DNA of 12,082 bases from Flavobacterium psychrophilum. GTDB lineage: Bacteria > Bacteroidota > Bacteroidia > Flavobacteriales > Flavobacteriaceae. Where the stretch lies: contig CAMCFT010000047.1 in the NCBI GenBank assembly GCA_945874225.1, positions 1 to 12,082 on the forward strand, in the 5' to 3' direction. Both the position numbers and the translations under genes were made by a program. Shown here piece by piece: positions 1 to 7,838 of this stretch; position 1 is the stretch's first letter; each line of letters begins with the position of its first letter. The notes under the pieces are model-generated. The model was not told the origin of the DNA, did not search any database, and was given only the letters and a program-made list of their open reading frames with translations.

Positions 1-1848
1 GGTTATGATTTCAATACTTACAAGGATAATTTTGAAGTATATAGCCCAACTAGAAATATGATGGTTCAAAACTGGATGACCGATAGAGATATAGAACAAA
101 ATCCGTATTGGGGAATTAAACGCAATAGATCTACAGATAGAAATCAGTATTTGAATGGTTCATTAGGATTAAATTACAAAGTAAATACTTGGTTGTCGAT
201 AGGTTCTAGAATTAGTTATGACCAGATTTCTAATTCATTCGATAAGAAAATATACGCTTCAACTCAAGGAACTTTATCTCATATAAACGGAAGATTTATC
301 AGCATCGATGATGTTAGTAGCCAAACTTATGGTGATTTAATCGCTACAATCAACACAAAATTTAATGAGAATTTTTCTTTTAATGCTAACGTAGGGACCA
401 GTTTTACAAAAACTAGTATTGCTGATCAAACAGTATTAGATTCAGATCCTTCAGGTTTGAACAGATCGAACTGGTTTACTTTGGCTAATTTCAATTCAAA
501 TCAAGGCAATTATCACAATTTTGGAGCTAGAAAAGAAGTTCAAGCCGCTTTTGCAGCTGCAACAGTTGGCTACAAAAATATGTTGTATTTAGATGTTACA
601 GCACGTAACGAATGGTCTTCTACTGTAGATAATTCTTATTTCTATCCTTCAATCGGTGCAACGGCGCTTTTAACTGAAATGTTCAAAATGCCTGAATCTA
701 TTAGTTTTGCGAAGGTTCGTGCTTCCTATGCACAAGTAGGTAATGATATTCCGGCGTTCAGTAAAGACCCTATCAACTTGTATCAAACTGCAACTCCGGG
801 AAGTATCAAACCAATATACGGCCCACAATTTGGGACTACTTTAAAACCAGAAAGACAATCTTCTTATGAATTAGGAACAGAATGGAGATTTTCTAAAAAC
901 CGTTTTGGTTTAGAACTTACTTATTATGCCAATACAACAAAAAATCAATTATTGAATATTCCTGCACCAGCAACAAATGCGGAAGGAGTATCAAATTATA
1001 CTTTTAATGGTGGTGTGATCAAAAACAATGGTGTTGAAATTGTTTTGAGTGCCAAAGTAATTAATAATGATAAATTCAAATGGGATGCAAATATTAACTA
1101 CTCCCAAAACAAAAATGAAGTGAGTGAGTTGCCAGATGCTGGAAATGTTATTTTAACTGCTGCAGGAGTAAACAGCTACAGATATTCATTGATCAACGGA
1201 CAACCCTTTGGAGTTATCGAAGGAATTAATATTAAAAGAGATGCTCAGGGAAGAATGTTATTGAATGCTGATGGTTCAATACAAAAAACAGAATTTGAAG
1301 CCGTGGGTAATGCCAATCCCGATTTTATGTTAGGTTTTGGAAACTCATTCAAATTTGGTTCTTTCTTTGCCAATATTTTAATTGATGCCCGTTTTGGAGG
1401 TGATGTAATGAGTTTGACCGAAGCAACAAACGATCAATTTGGTGTTTCAAAAGTTTCTGGTGATGCAAGAAATAATGGTGGCGTTGTTGTAAATGCGGTT
1501 TATGCTGAAGGCCCAAATGCTGGATCTGCTTTTGTTGGTAAATATGATGCCGAGAAATACTATTCTCAAATAGGTGGAAGAGCTGGAGCTTCTGGAGAAT
1601 ATATTTATAATGCAACGAACGTAAGTTTAAGAGAATTTGCTTTTGGATATACTTTTAATCTAAAAAACAACAAATATTTACAAACTGCTAATTTATCTTT
1701 AGTAGGTAGAAATTTATTCTTCTTCTACAAAGATGCTCCATTTGACCCTAACGTTTCTTTAAGTACTGGAAATGGGCTACAAGGAATTGATGTTTATGCA
1801 ACTCCATCTACAAGAAGTATTGGTCTTAATCTAAATGTAACTTTCTAA
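1..1848 (+). CDS. SusC/RagA-family TonB-dependent outer-membrane transporter, C-terminal part (5' truncated)
   Basis: The reading frame is open from base 1, so the gene begins upstream of the window; about 615 codons of a family that usually runs to about 1000 are visible. The signal peptide, carboxypeptidase-like domain and plug are therefore missing. What remains is the beta-barrel: alternating aromatic and polar strands, a typical SusC late segment (NVSLREFAFGYTF, then NLSLVGRNLFFFYKDAPFDPN), and a terminal Phe (LNLNVTF) as expected for an outer-membrane barrel. SusC proteins import oligosaccharides across the outer membrane using TonB energy, with a SusD lipoprotein as lid. The susD-type gene follows after only 10 bases, and a GlcN6P deaminase and a hexosaminidase lie further downstream, so chito-oligosaccharide or another GlcNAc-containing glycan is the inferred substrate. 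Family assignment is secure; substrate is inference from neighbours. Confidence 0.95.
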   Translation, partial: GYDFNTYKDNFEVYSPTRNMMVQNWMTDRDIEQNPYWGIKRNRSTDRNQYLNGSLGLNYKVNTWLSIGSRISYDQISNSFDKKIYASTQGTLSHINGRFISIDDVSSQTYGDLIATINTKFNENFSFNANVGTSFTKTSIADQTVLDSDPSGLNRSNWFTLANFNSNQGNYHNFGARKEVQAAFAAATVGYKNMLYLDVTARNEWSSTVDNSYFYPSIGATALLTEMFKMPESISFAKVRASYAQVGNDIPAFSKDPINLYQTATPGSIKPIYGPQFGTTLKPERQSSYELGTEWRFSKNRFGLELTYYANTTKNQLLNIPAPATNAEGVSNYTFNGGVIKNNGVEIVLSAKVINNDKFKWDANINYSQNKNEVSELPDAGNVILTAAGVNSYRYSLINGQPFGVIEGINIKRDAQGRMLLNADGSIQKTEFEAVGNANPDFMLGFGNSFKFGSFFANILIDARFGGDVMSLTEATNDQFGVSKVSGDARNNGGVVVNAVYAEGPNAGSAFVGKYDAEKYYSQIGGRAGASGEYIYNATNVSLREFAFGYTFNLKNNKYLQTANLSLVGRNLFFFYKDAPFDPNVSLSTGNGLQGIDVYATPSTRSIGLNLNVTF

Positions 1849-1858
1849 TAAAAATATT

Positions 1859-3439
1859 ATGAAACTAAATAAAATAAAAGCAACAGCGTTTTGTGCTTCA
1901 TTGCTGATGGCAGTAGGATGTACAGGTGATTTTGACGCACTCAATAAAAACCCTGAAGGATTTACAAACGAGCAATTGGAGCAAGATTTTAATAATATCA
2001 AAGCGCCGTTAAATGCTGAATTCCTAGGGATTTTCAATACTACGCACTGGAAATACCAATTGCAGCAAAACCTAAACGCTGATATTTGGTCAGGATATAT
2101 GGCAACTCCTACTCCTTTTAAAGGGGCCGCTGGAGATAATTCAAATTATAACTATGTGAATGGTTGGAACGGGTTTATTTGGGATTTAGCTTATACAGAT
2201 GTAATGTCAAATGCATACCAACTAGAGCGATTGACCAAAGGAAAATACGATCAGTTTTATTCACTTTCCTTGATTTTGAAAGTAGAAGGAATGCACAGAA
2301 CTACTGATATTTTTGGGCCTATTGTGTATTCTAAATTTGGAACTACGGATAAAGTTGTAGCCTATGATTCACAAGCGGATGTTTATACTCAAATGTTCAA
2401 AGAATTGGATTTTGCAGTAGCTGAATTGACCAAAAGAGTGAATGCTAGCGAGGTTTCAACACTTACAGGTCCAGACATTAGTACTTACAATGGAGATTAT
2501 AAACAGTGGGTTAAGTTTGCCAACTCCTTGCGTTTGCGTTTAGCAATGCGAATTGTGAAAATAAATCCAACTTTAGCAAAGACTGAAGCTGAGAAAGCGA
2601 TAAGCCAAACTTTTGGAGTAATGACAACAAATGCAGATGTGTGCAAGTTGATTATTCCTAATTTTATCGATCCTATTTTTACCATTTCAGATGCTTGGGG
2701 CGATATTAGAATGTCTGCCGATATGGAATCTATAATGGGTGGTTATACTGATCCTAGATTGGCTAAATATTTTAACAAATCGACTGATTTCCCAGCAGAA
2801 TATAGAGGTGTTCGTACAGGAATTAATATGGTTGCAAAATCAGATCGTACTGGAATGTCAGGAATTGGCGAAATTGTATCTAAAAACGAAAAAGTATTAA
2901 TGACCTCCGCCGAAGTCTATTTCTTAAGATCCGAAGGAGCATTGCGAGGATGGAATATGGGTGGAACGGCTCAAACTTTGTATGAAGCGGGTATCACATC
3001 ATCTTTTGCCCAACACGGTTTTTCTGGAGCTGCAGCTTATTATGCAGATAATGTTAAAACAGCAAATAATTTTATAGATGTTAAAGATGCAGCAAATAAT
3101 GGCACAGCAGTTAATAATGTGACTATTGCTTGGGATGGCTCAGCAACTAATGAAGTGAAATTGCAAAAAATTATTACTCAAAAATGGATTGCTAATTTCC
3201 CTGAAGGTCAAGAAGCTTGGTCTGAATACAGACGTACAGGATATCCTAAATTATTTAGAGCAATTCATAATACAAGTGGAGGTACAATTACTACTCAATT
3301 TGGCCCACGCAGAATAAACTATGTGCAATCAGAAAAAGATGGAAATCCGGGTGGTTTAGCTACTGGATTAACTTTACTTGGTGGCCCAGACAATGGAGGA
3401 ACAAGACTTTGGTGGGACACTACTGGAGCTAATTTCTAA
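1859..3439 (+). CDS. SusD/RagB-family glycan-binding outer-membrane lipoprotein
   Basis: This 526-residue protein starts with a lipoprotein signal peptide (Lys-rich n-region, hydrophobic core, lipobox AVGC) that makes Cys21 the lipidated N-terminus. The following TGDFDALNKNP is the usual start of mature SusD proteins. The segment NLNADIWSGYMATPTPF near residues 71-87, the helical WVKFANSLRLRLAMRI region near 220, and the C-terminal NFPEGQEAWSEYRRTGYP segment fit the SusD-like family with a TPR-type core. SusD proteins sit on the cell surface, bind the oligosaccharide and cap the SusC barrel. The 10-base gap to the upstream gene indicates co-transcription and a cognate pair. There is no Shine-Dalgarno sequence before the ATG, only an A/T-rich leader, which is normal in this phylum. 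Ligand specificity cannot be read from sequence; chitin-derived sugars are inferred from the genes downstream. Confidence 0.95.
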   Translation: MKLNKIKATAFCASLLMAVGCTGDFDALNKNPEGFTNEQLEQDFNNIKAPLNAEFLGIFNTTHWKYQLQQNLNADIWSGYMATPTPFKGAAGDNSNYNYVNGWNGFIWDLAYTDVMSNAYQLERLTKGKYDQFYSLSLILKVEGMHRTTDIFGPIVYSKFGTTDKVVAYDSQADVYTQMFKELDFAVAELTKRVNASEVSTLTGPDISTYNGDYKQWVKFANSLRLRLAMRIVKINPTLAKTEAEKAISQTFGVMTTNADVCKLIIPNFIDPIFTISDAWGDIRMSADMESIMGGYTDPRLAKYFNKSTDFPAEYRGVRTGINMVAKSDRTGMSGIGEIVSKNEKVLMTSAEVYFLRSEGALRGWNMGGTAQTLYEAGITSSFAQHGFSGAAAYYADNVKTANNFIDVKDAANNGTAVNNVTIAWDGSATNEVKLQKIITQKWIANFPEGQEAWSEYRRTGYPKLFRAIHNTSGGTITTQFGPRRINYVQSEKDGNPGGLATGLTLLGGPDNGGTRLWWDTTGANF

Positions 3440-3467
3440 AAACAAATTTGGATTAGTTAATTTTTTT

Positions 3468-3504
3468 AATGGTATAAGTAATTCATTTACTTATACCATT
3501 TTTT
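3468..3504 (+). terminator. Perfect 14-bp hairpin with T-tract between the susD-like gene and nagB
   Basis: Bases 3468-3481 and 3487-3500 are exact reverse complements (AATGGTATAAGTAA against TTACTTATACCATT) around a 5-base loop TTCAT, and the right arm runs into six T residues (3499-3504). This is an intrinsic-terminator shape although the stem is AT-rich. It lies inside what otherwise looks like one operon, 29 bases after the susD-like stop codon and 36 bases before nagB. It may partly terminate or stabilise the susCD transcript so that the transport proteins are made in excess of the enzymes. I see no good promoter between it and nagB. Confidence 0.75.
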
Positions 3505-3540
3505 AAAAATACGATTCTGCAATTACAAAAAACAAACAAA

Positions 3541-5478
3541 ATGAAAAGTGCTTTAGAAATCAGACCTGATATTAGCTACAAAAGCCCAGGTAAATTTGAA
3601 GAAACCAGATTTGAAAAAATTCATAACGAAATTTTCAAAAATTCGGTTGAAGCTTCTGTAATTGTTGCTCAAGAAATTGCACAATTAATCAAATCGAAAC
3701 AAGTAAAAAATAAGAATTGCATATTGGGTTTGGCAACGGGTTCCTCGCCAATAAAAGTGTATGAAGAATTGGTAAGAATGCACAAAGAAGAAGGACTTAG
3801 TTTTAGCAATGTAATCACTTTTAACTTGGATGAATATTATCCAATGACGAAGGAAAACAATCAAAGCTATTTTCATTTTATGCACCAGCATCTTTTCAAT
3901 CACATTGATATTAACCCTGAAAACGTGAATATTCCAGATGGAACAGTGGCTTTTGAAAATCTAAATCAATATTGCATTGATTATGAAATGAAAATTAAAA
4001 ATGCTGGAGGATTAGATTTCCAATTATTAGGAATCGGTCGAACTGGTCACGTAGGTTTCAATGAACCAGGTTCCCATATCAATTCAGGAACTCGAATTAT
4101 TACATTAGACCACATTACCAGAGTTGATGCTTCTTTTGATTTTAATGGCATCGACAGTGTCCCAAAAAGAGCGATTACAATGGGAGTTTCGACTATCCTT
4201 CGCTCCAAAAGAATTGTGTTAATGGCTTGGGGTCAAAACAAAGCCGATATCATAAAAAGAACAATCCAAGGCGAAATTAGCTCTGAAGTTCCCGCAACAT
4301 TTTTGCAAAATCATAGCAATGCTACTTTTGTATTGGACCAATATGCAGCTTCAGAATTGACACGATATAAAACCCCTTGGCTGGTTGGAGAATGCATTTG
4401 GACACAGGAATTAAAAAGTAAAGCCATTGTTTGGCTCTGCCAAAAAACAAATCAAGCCATACTAAAACTCACCGATAGAGATTACAACAACAACGGAATG
4501 TCAGATCTTCTGGCTTCTGGCGGTTCGGCTTATGATTTGAACATCAATATGTTCAACGTGTTGCAGCACACTATTACTGGTTGGCCGGGAGGAAAACCCA
4601 ACACAGATGATAGTCATAGACCAGAAAGAGCCAATCCTGCTAAAAAAAGAGTAATCCTTTTTAGTCCGCATCCAGATGATGACGTAATTTCAATGGGAGG
4701 CACTTTTTTGAAATTAATCAAACAAGGTCACGAAGTTCACGTAGTGTATCAAACCTCAGGAAACATTGCTGTTACAGATGATGAAGCATTGAAGTTTGCC
4801 GAAGTTTGCAATGATTTTGTTAGAGATGTAGATTGCAAAATTAATTTTCAAACCGCAATAGATTTTCTAAACAATAAATCAGAAAATGAAGTTGATTCTA
4901 TAGAAGTTCGAAAATTAAAAGGGCTTATCAGACGACGAGAATCCTATGCTGCTGTTAGATACATTGGCTTGAAAGATGAAAATACTCATTTCCTAGATAT
5001 GCCATTTTATGAAACGGGACAAGTAAAGAAAAACCCATTAGGTGAAGAAGACATTAATATTGTTGCTGATATTATTGCCAAAATAAAACCACATCAAATT
5101 TTTGCTGCTGGCGATCTCGCTGATCCTCACGGAACCCACGAAGTTTGCCTAAATGCAATTTTTGCAGCTTTGAAAAAGCTAAAACCAAAAGCTTATATGA
5201 AAGATTGCTGGTTATGGTTGTACCGAGGAGCCTGGCACGAATGGGATTTGCACGAAATTGATATGGCAGTTCCATTGAGTCCGGACGAAGTAACGATTAA
5301 AAGACACGCCATTTTATACCATCAATCGCAAAAAGACAGGGTGATGTTTCAAGGAAATGATTCCAGAGAATTCTGGGTAAGAGCCGAAGATCGCAACAAA
5401 AATACGGCAAAACTGTATGATGATTTAGGTCTTGCTGAATATGAAGCTATTGAAGCGTTTAAACGTTTTGATTATTAA
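3541..5478 (+). CDS. nagB: Glucosamine-6-phosphate deaminase fused to a PIG-L/LmbE-type deacetylase domain
   Basis: The 645-residue protein has two domains. Residues about 20-285 are a NagB/sugar-isomerase fold: phosphate loop LGLATGSSP (62-70), FNLDEYYP with the catalytic base Asp97, and GIGRTGHVGFNEPGS with His170 and Glu175 matching E. coli NagB His143 and Glu148. Thr168 stands where E. coli has Asp141. Residues about 368-600 are PIG-L/LmbE-like: SPHPDDD (376-381), RRRES near 464-468 and DPHGTH (528-533) supply the usual zinc-binding and catalytic residues. NagB converts GlcN6P to fructose-6-phosphate and ammonia. The C-terminal domain's substrate is unknown; GlcNAc-6-phosphate deacetylation is an attractive inference because no nagA is visible here. 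There is no signal peptide, so it is cytoplasmic. It lies between the susCD pair and GH20, 29 bases before the latter. Long NagB proteins of this type are, to my knowledge, common in Bacteroidota. Confidence 0.92.
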   Translation: MKSALEIRPDISYKSPGKFEETRFEKIHNEIFKNSVEASVIVAQEIAQLIKSKQVKNKNCILGLATGSSPIKVYEELVRMHKEEGLSFSNVITFNLDEYYPMTKENNQSYFHFMHQHLFNHIDINPENVNIPDGTVAFENLNQYCIDYEMKIKNAGGLDFQLLGIGRTGHVGFNEPGSHINSGTRIITLDHITRVDASFDFNGIDSVPKRAITMGVSTILRSKRIVLMAWGQNKADIIKRTIQGEISSEVPATFLQNHSNATFVLDQYAASELTRYKTPWLVGECIWTQELKSKAIVWLCQKTNQAILKLTDRDYNNNGMSDLLASGGSAYDLNINMFNVLQHTITGWPGGKPNTDDSHRPERANPAKKRVILFSPHPDDDVISMGGTFLKLIKQGHEVHVVYQTSGNIAVTDDEALKFAEVCNDFVRDVDCKINFQTAIDFLNNKSENEVDSIEVRKLKGLIRRRESYAAVRYIGLKDENTHFLDMPFYETGQVKKNPLGEEDINIVADIIAKIKPHQIFAAGDLADPHGTHEVCLNAIFAALKKLKPKAYMKDCWLWLYRGAWHEWDLHEIDMAVPLSPDEVTIKRHAILYHQSQKDRVMFQGNDSREFWVRAEDRNKNTAKLYDDLGLAEYEAIEAFKRFDY

Positions 5479-5507
5479 AAAAATCAAAAAGATAACGAAT
5501 AAAACTT

Positions 5508-7541
5508 ATGAAATACATTTTCATCTTATTACTATCAAGCATTATAGCTAACGCTCAGCTAAAAACTGACGCGTTAAATCTTATGCCTTGGCCACAAAAC
5601 ATCAATTCGACAGATGGGGATTTTGCCTTAAATAAAAACTTTAAAGTAAATATTACCGGAAATCCAAACCCTCGCATTTTTGCTAGAACTACTCAGTTTT
5701 TGCGAAGATTAGACGGAAGGACAGGACAGTTTTTTGAACAAGGTTTTGTTACCAAAGTCAATGAATTCCCTTCTGCTCAATTGCAAATAAATTGTGCACA
5801 AAGTGGAAGAATAGGAATCAATGAAGATGAAAGCTATCAACTTGAAATTAAATCTGATAAAATAACGATAAATGCAACTTCTGATTTAGGAGCGCTGCAC
5901 GCATTGGAAACTTTATTACAGCTGCTTCAAAACAATAGTAATTCTTATTATTTTCCAACGGCTACGATTTCGGATTTTCCAAGATTCACCTGGAGAGGAT
6001 TGATGATAGATGTAGCCAGACATTTCCAGCCGGTTGACGTCATCAAACGAAATCTTGACGCAATGGCGGCAATGAAAATGAATGTTTTTCATTGGCATTT
6101 ATCAGACGATCAAGGCTGGAGAATCGAAATGAAGAAACATCCAAAATTACACAAATTGGCTTCGGATGGAAATTATTATACTCAGGAAGAAATAAAAAAT
6201 ATTGTAAAATACGCCGGTGAAAGAGGTATTCTAGTCGTTCCGGAAATAGATCTTCCAGGTCATGCTTCGGCAATACTTACTGCTTATCCTGAAGTGGGAA
6301 GTAAACTAAATTTTGACAAGAATACCTATTCCATCGAAAGAAATTCAGGAATTTTTACTCCAACATTAGACCCTTCAAACCCAAAAACGTATCAATTGTT
6401 GAGTGAAATTTTCGATGAAGTTTGCCCTCTGTTTTCTGGAAATTATTTTCATATTGGTGGTGATGAAAATGAAGGTAAAGATTGGGATTCTAATCCTAAA
6501 ATTCAGGAATTCAAAAAGAAAAATAACCTTGGAACCAATCACGAATTGCAAACTTATTTTACAATGCAATTAATTCCAATGTTAAAAAAACATCATAAAA
6601 CATTGATGGGCTGGGAAGAAATAATGACCAAAAACCTGTCAAAAGATGCCATAATTCATTCTTGGAAAGGGGTAAATGAAGGAGTTCCAGCAGGGCAATC
6701 ACTTGCAAATGCTGTAAAAAATGGATATAAAACCGTTTTATCAAATGGTTATTATGTTGATTTAATGCAAGGTGTAGAAAATCATTATTTGAATGATCAA
6801 ATGCCGAAAAACATTAAACTTACTGCAGAAGAAAAAGCAAGAATTCTGGGTGGCGAAGCAACAATGTGGAGCGAACTCGTAACACCAACCACCATTGACT
6901 CTAGAATTTGGCCAAGGACAGCTGCCATTGCTGAAAGATTATGGTCTAATGAAAACGTCACTGATTTGGTTAGTTTGCGCAAAAGAATGAAAACTATTTC
7001 TTTCCAATTAGAAGAATTAGGAATAACTCATCTCAGAAATAAAGAAGTGCTACTAAGAAATATCAGTAACAATCAAAAAAACAGTGCTTTGGAGGATTTT
7101 TCCAATATTTGCGAACCTCTAAAAATATATTCTCGAAACAGTGGTGGAGCAGAATATCAAACCTATTCCCCATTCACTCTTTTTGCAGATGCTTGCACAC
7201 CAGACGCTAGTGATGCTTTGGCTTTTGATGTGGCAGTGAATAATTATTTAAAGAACAAAAGCATAGAAAACCAAATTTTGGTCACTAATTTTTTAAAAAA
7301 ATGGATAGAAACCAATATAAATCTGATTGAATTAAGTTTTAATGCACCCCTCATTCAACCCGTTTTGCCATTGTCAAAAAGTTTAAGCGATTTGTCACAA
7401 CAACTTCTATTAATCATTGATAAAAAACAAGAAGTAAATCCAGCACTTATAAATGAATTATTAGAACAATGCAATTCTAAAAAACACGCCGATGTAGAGT
7501 TGGCAGTATATAATAGCCTGAAAAAATTAATTTCTGACTAA
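5508..7541 (+). CDS. Secreted beta-N-acetylhexosaminidase, glycoside hydrolase family 20
   Basis: This 677-residue protein begins with a signal peptide ending at ANA-Q (residues 1-17) and has no lipobox, so it is probably periplasmic or secreted. Residues about 25-155 form the GH20b domain. The catalytic TIM barrel follows: TWRGLMIDVARHF (161-173, Arg163 contacts the sugar), VFHWHLSDDQGWR (193-205), VPEIDLPGHASA (244-254) and HIGGDE (315-320), in which Asp319-Glu320 is the catalytic pair for substrate-assisted hydrolysis. Trp369, Trp386 and Trp454 are the expected substrate-pocket tryptophans. Residues about 540-677 are a mainly helical C-terminal extension that I cannot assign. The enzyme removes non-reducing terminal GlcNAc (or GalNAc) from oligosaccharides. 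It is the last gene of the locus; a terminator lies 136 bases after its stop codon. Together with the upstream genes it points to chitobiose or N-glycan use. Confidence 0.95.
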   Translation: MKYIFILLLSSIIANAQLKTDALNLMPWPQNINSTDGDFALNKNFKVNITGNPNPRIFARTTQFLRRLDGRTGQFFEQGFVTKVNEFPSAQLQINCAQSGRIGINEDESYQLEIKSDKITINATSDLGALHALETLLQLLQNNSNSYYFPTATISDFPRFTWRGLMIDVARHFQPVDVIKRNLDAMAAMKMNVFHWHLSDDQGWRIEMKKHPKLHKLASDGNYYTQEEIKNIVKYAGERGILVVPEIDLPGHASAILTAYPEVGSKLNFDKNTYSIERNSGIFTPTLDPSNPKTYQLLSEIFDEVCPLFSGNYFHIGGDENEGKDWDSNPKIQEFKKKNNLGTNHELQTYFTMQLIPMLKKHHKTLMGWEEIMTKNLSKDAIIHSWKGVNEGVPAGQSLANAVKNGYKTVLSNGYYVDLMQGVENHYLNDQMPKNIKLTAEEKARILGGEATMWSELVTPTTIDSRIWPRTAAIAERLWSNENVTDLVSLRKRMKTISFQLEELGITHLRNKEVLLRNISNNQKNSALEDFSNICEPLKIYSRNSGGAEYQTYSPFTLFADACTPDASDALAFDVAVNNYLKNKSIENQILVTNFLKKWIETNINLIELSFNAPLIQPVLPLSKSLSDLSQQLLLIIDKKQEVNPALINELLEQCNSKKHADVELAVYNSLKKLISD

Positions 7542-7583
7542 CAAAAAATTCAAAAAAAATAAATAGTAATTGTTAAAATTAAG

Positions 7584-7676
7584 TTTGGTTAATTGATTTT
7601 TGATTAGGTTTTTTGAATGAAATATTATTTTCCTAACATTTTGGTAGATGTTAGATTTCAAAGAAAATGATATTAT
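7584..7676 (+). other. Two-tier stem-loop just upstream of a terminator; candidate small RNA or structured 3' UTR
   Basis: Bases 7621-7632 pair with 7663-7674 (12 bp with one G-U pair), enclosing a second perfect stem 7633-7639/7648-7654 (CTAACAT/ATGTTAG, 8-base loop) with an 8-base bulge on the 3' side. The terminator hairpin starts two bases later. Upstream, TTTG at 7584-7587 and TAGGTTTT at 7605-7612 lie 17 bases apart, close to the Bacteroidota TTG/TAnnTTTG promoter pattern but with the last base of the second box wrong. This could give an RNA of about 90 bases ending at the terminator, or it may simply be the processed 3' UTR of the GH20 message. No known RNA family is recognised. Confidence 0.35.
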
Positions 7677-7708
7677 AAACCTGGTGATTTTTTCGCCAGG
7701 TTTTTTTT
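7677..7708 (+). terminator. Rho-independent terminator after the GH20 gene
   Basis: AAACCTGGTG (7677-7686) pairs with CGCCAGGTTT (7694-7703) as a 10-bp stem with one T-G wobble around a 7-base AT-rich loop. The descending arm continues as a run of eight T residues (7701-7708). This marks the end of the amino-sugar locus and separates it from the glp genes. Confidence 0.9.
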
Positions 7709-7779
7709 AATCCCTTATAATAACAAAACGTTTATACTTACAATCCTATCAATATCCATCTCTTTAGTTTTCAATACTT

Positions 7780-7803
7780 TTTGAATTAATTTCATTATGT
7801 TTG
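7780..7803 (+). promoter_or_regulatory. Likely promoter of the glp cluster (TAnnTTTG box)
   Basis: TATGTTTG at 7796-7803 is an exact match to the Bacteroidota -7 box TAnnTTTG. The nearest upstream TTTG is at 7780-7783, only 12 bases away, whereas 17-23 bases is usual, so the -33 element is poor or absent. Transcription would start near 7808-7811, about 30 bases before the glpD ATG. A weak -33 element would fit a promoter that needs an activator. Confidence 0.5.
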
Positions 7804-7807
7804 TTAT

Positions 7808-7825
7808 ATAAACCTAACGGTTTAT
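7808..7825. promoter_or_regulatory. Perfect palindrome at the predicted glpD transcription start; candidate operator
   Basis: ATAAACC (7808-7814) and GGTTTAT (7819-7825) are exact reverse complements around TAAC. The element ends 13 bases before the glpD start codon and would cover the first transcribed bases if the TATGTTTG box is the promoter. It could bind a dimeric regulator that responds to glycerol or glycerol-3-phosphate, or form a small hairpin in the leader. No regulator gene is in the window. Confidence 0.4.
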
Positions 7826-7838
7826 TTATAACCACAAA

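Noticed and set aside
1349..1615. His/Gln/Leu-rich minus-strand open frame inside the SusC-like gene
   Set aside because: The odd composition is the antisense reading of Asn/Ala/Phe-rich barrel codons; no start context or family match.
7648..7710. 20-codon open frame starting at ATG 7648
   Set aside because: It runs through the terminator hairpin and its T-tract, which alone encode the last residues, and the ATG is part of a stem arm. No sign of coding use.
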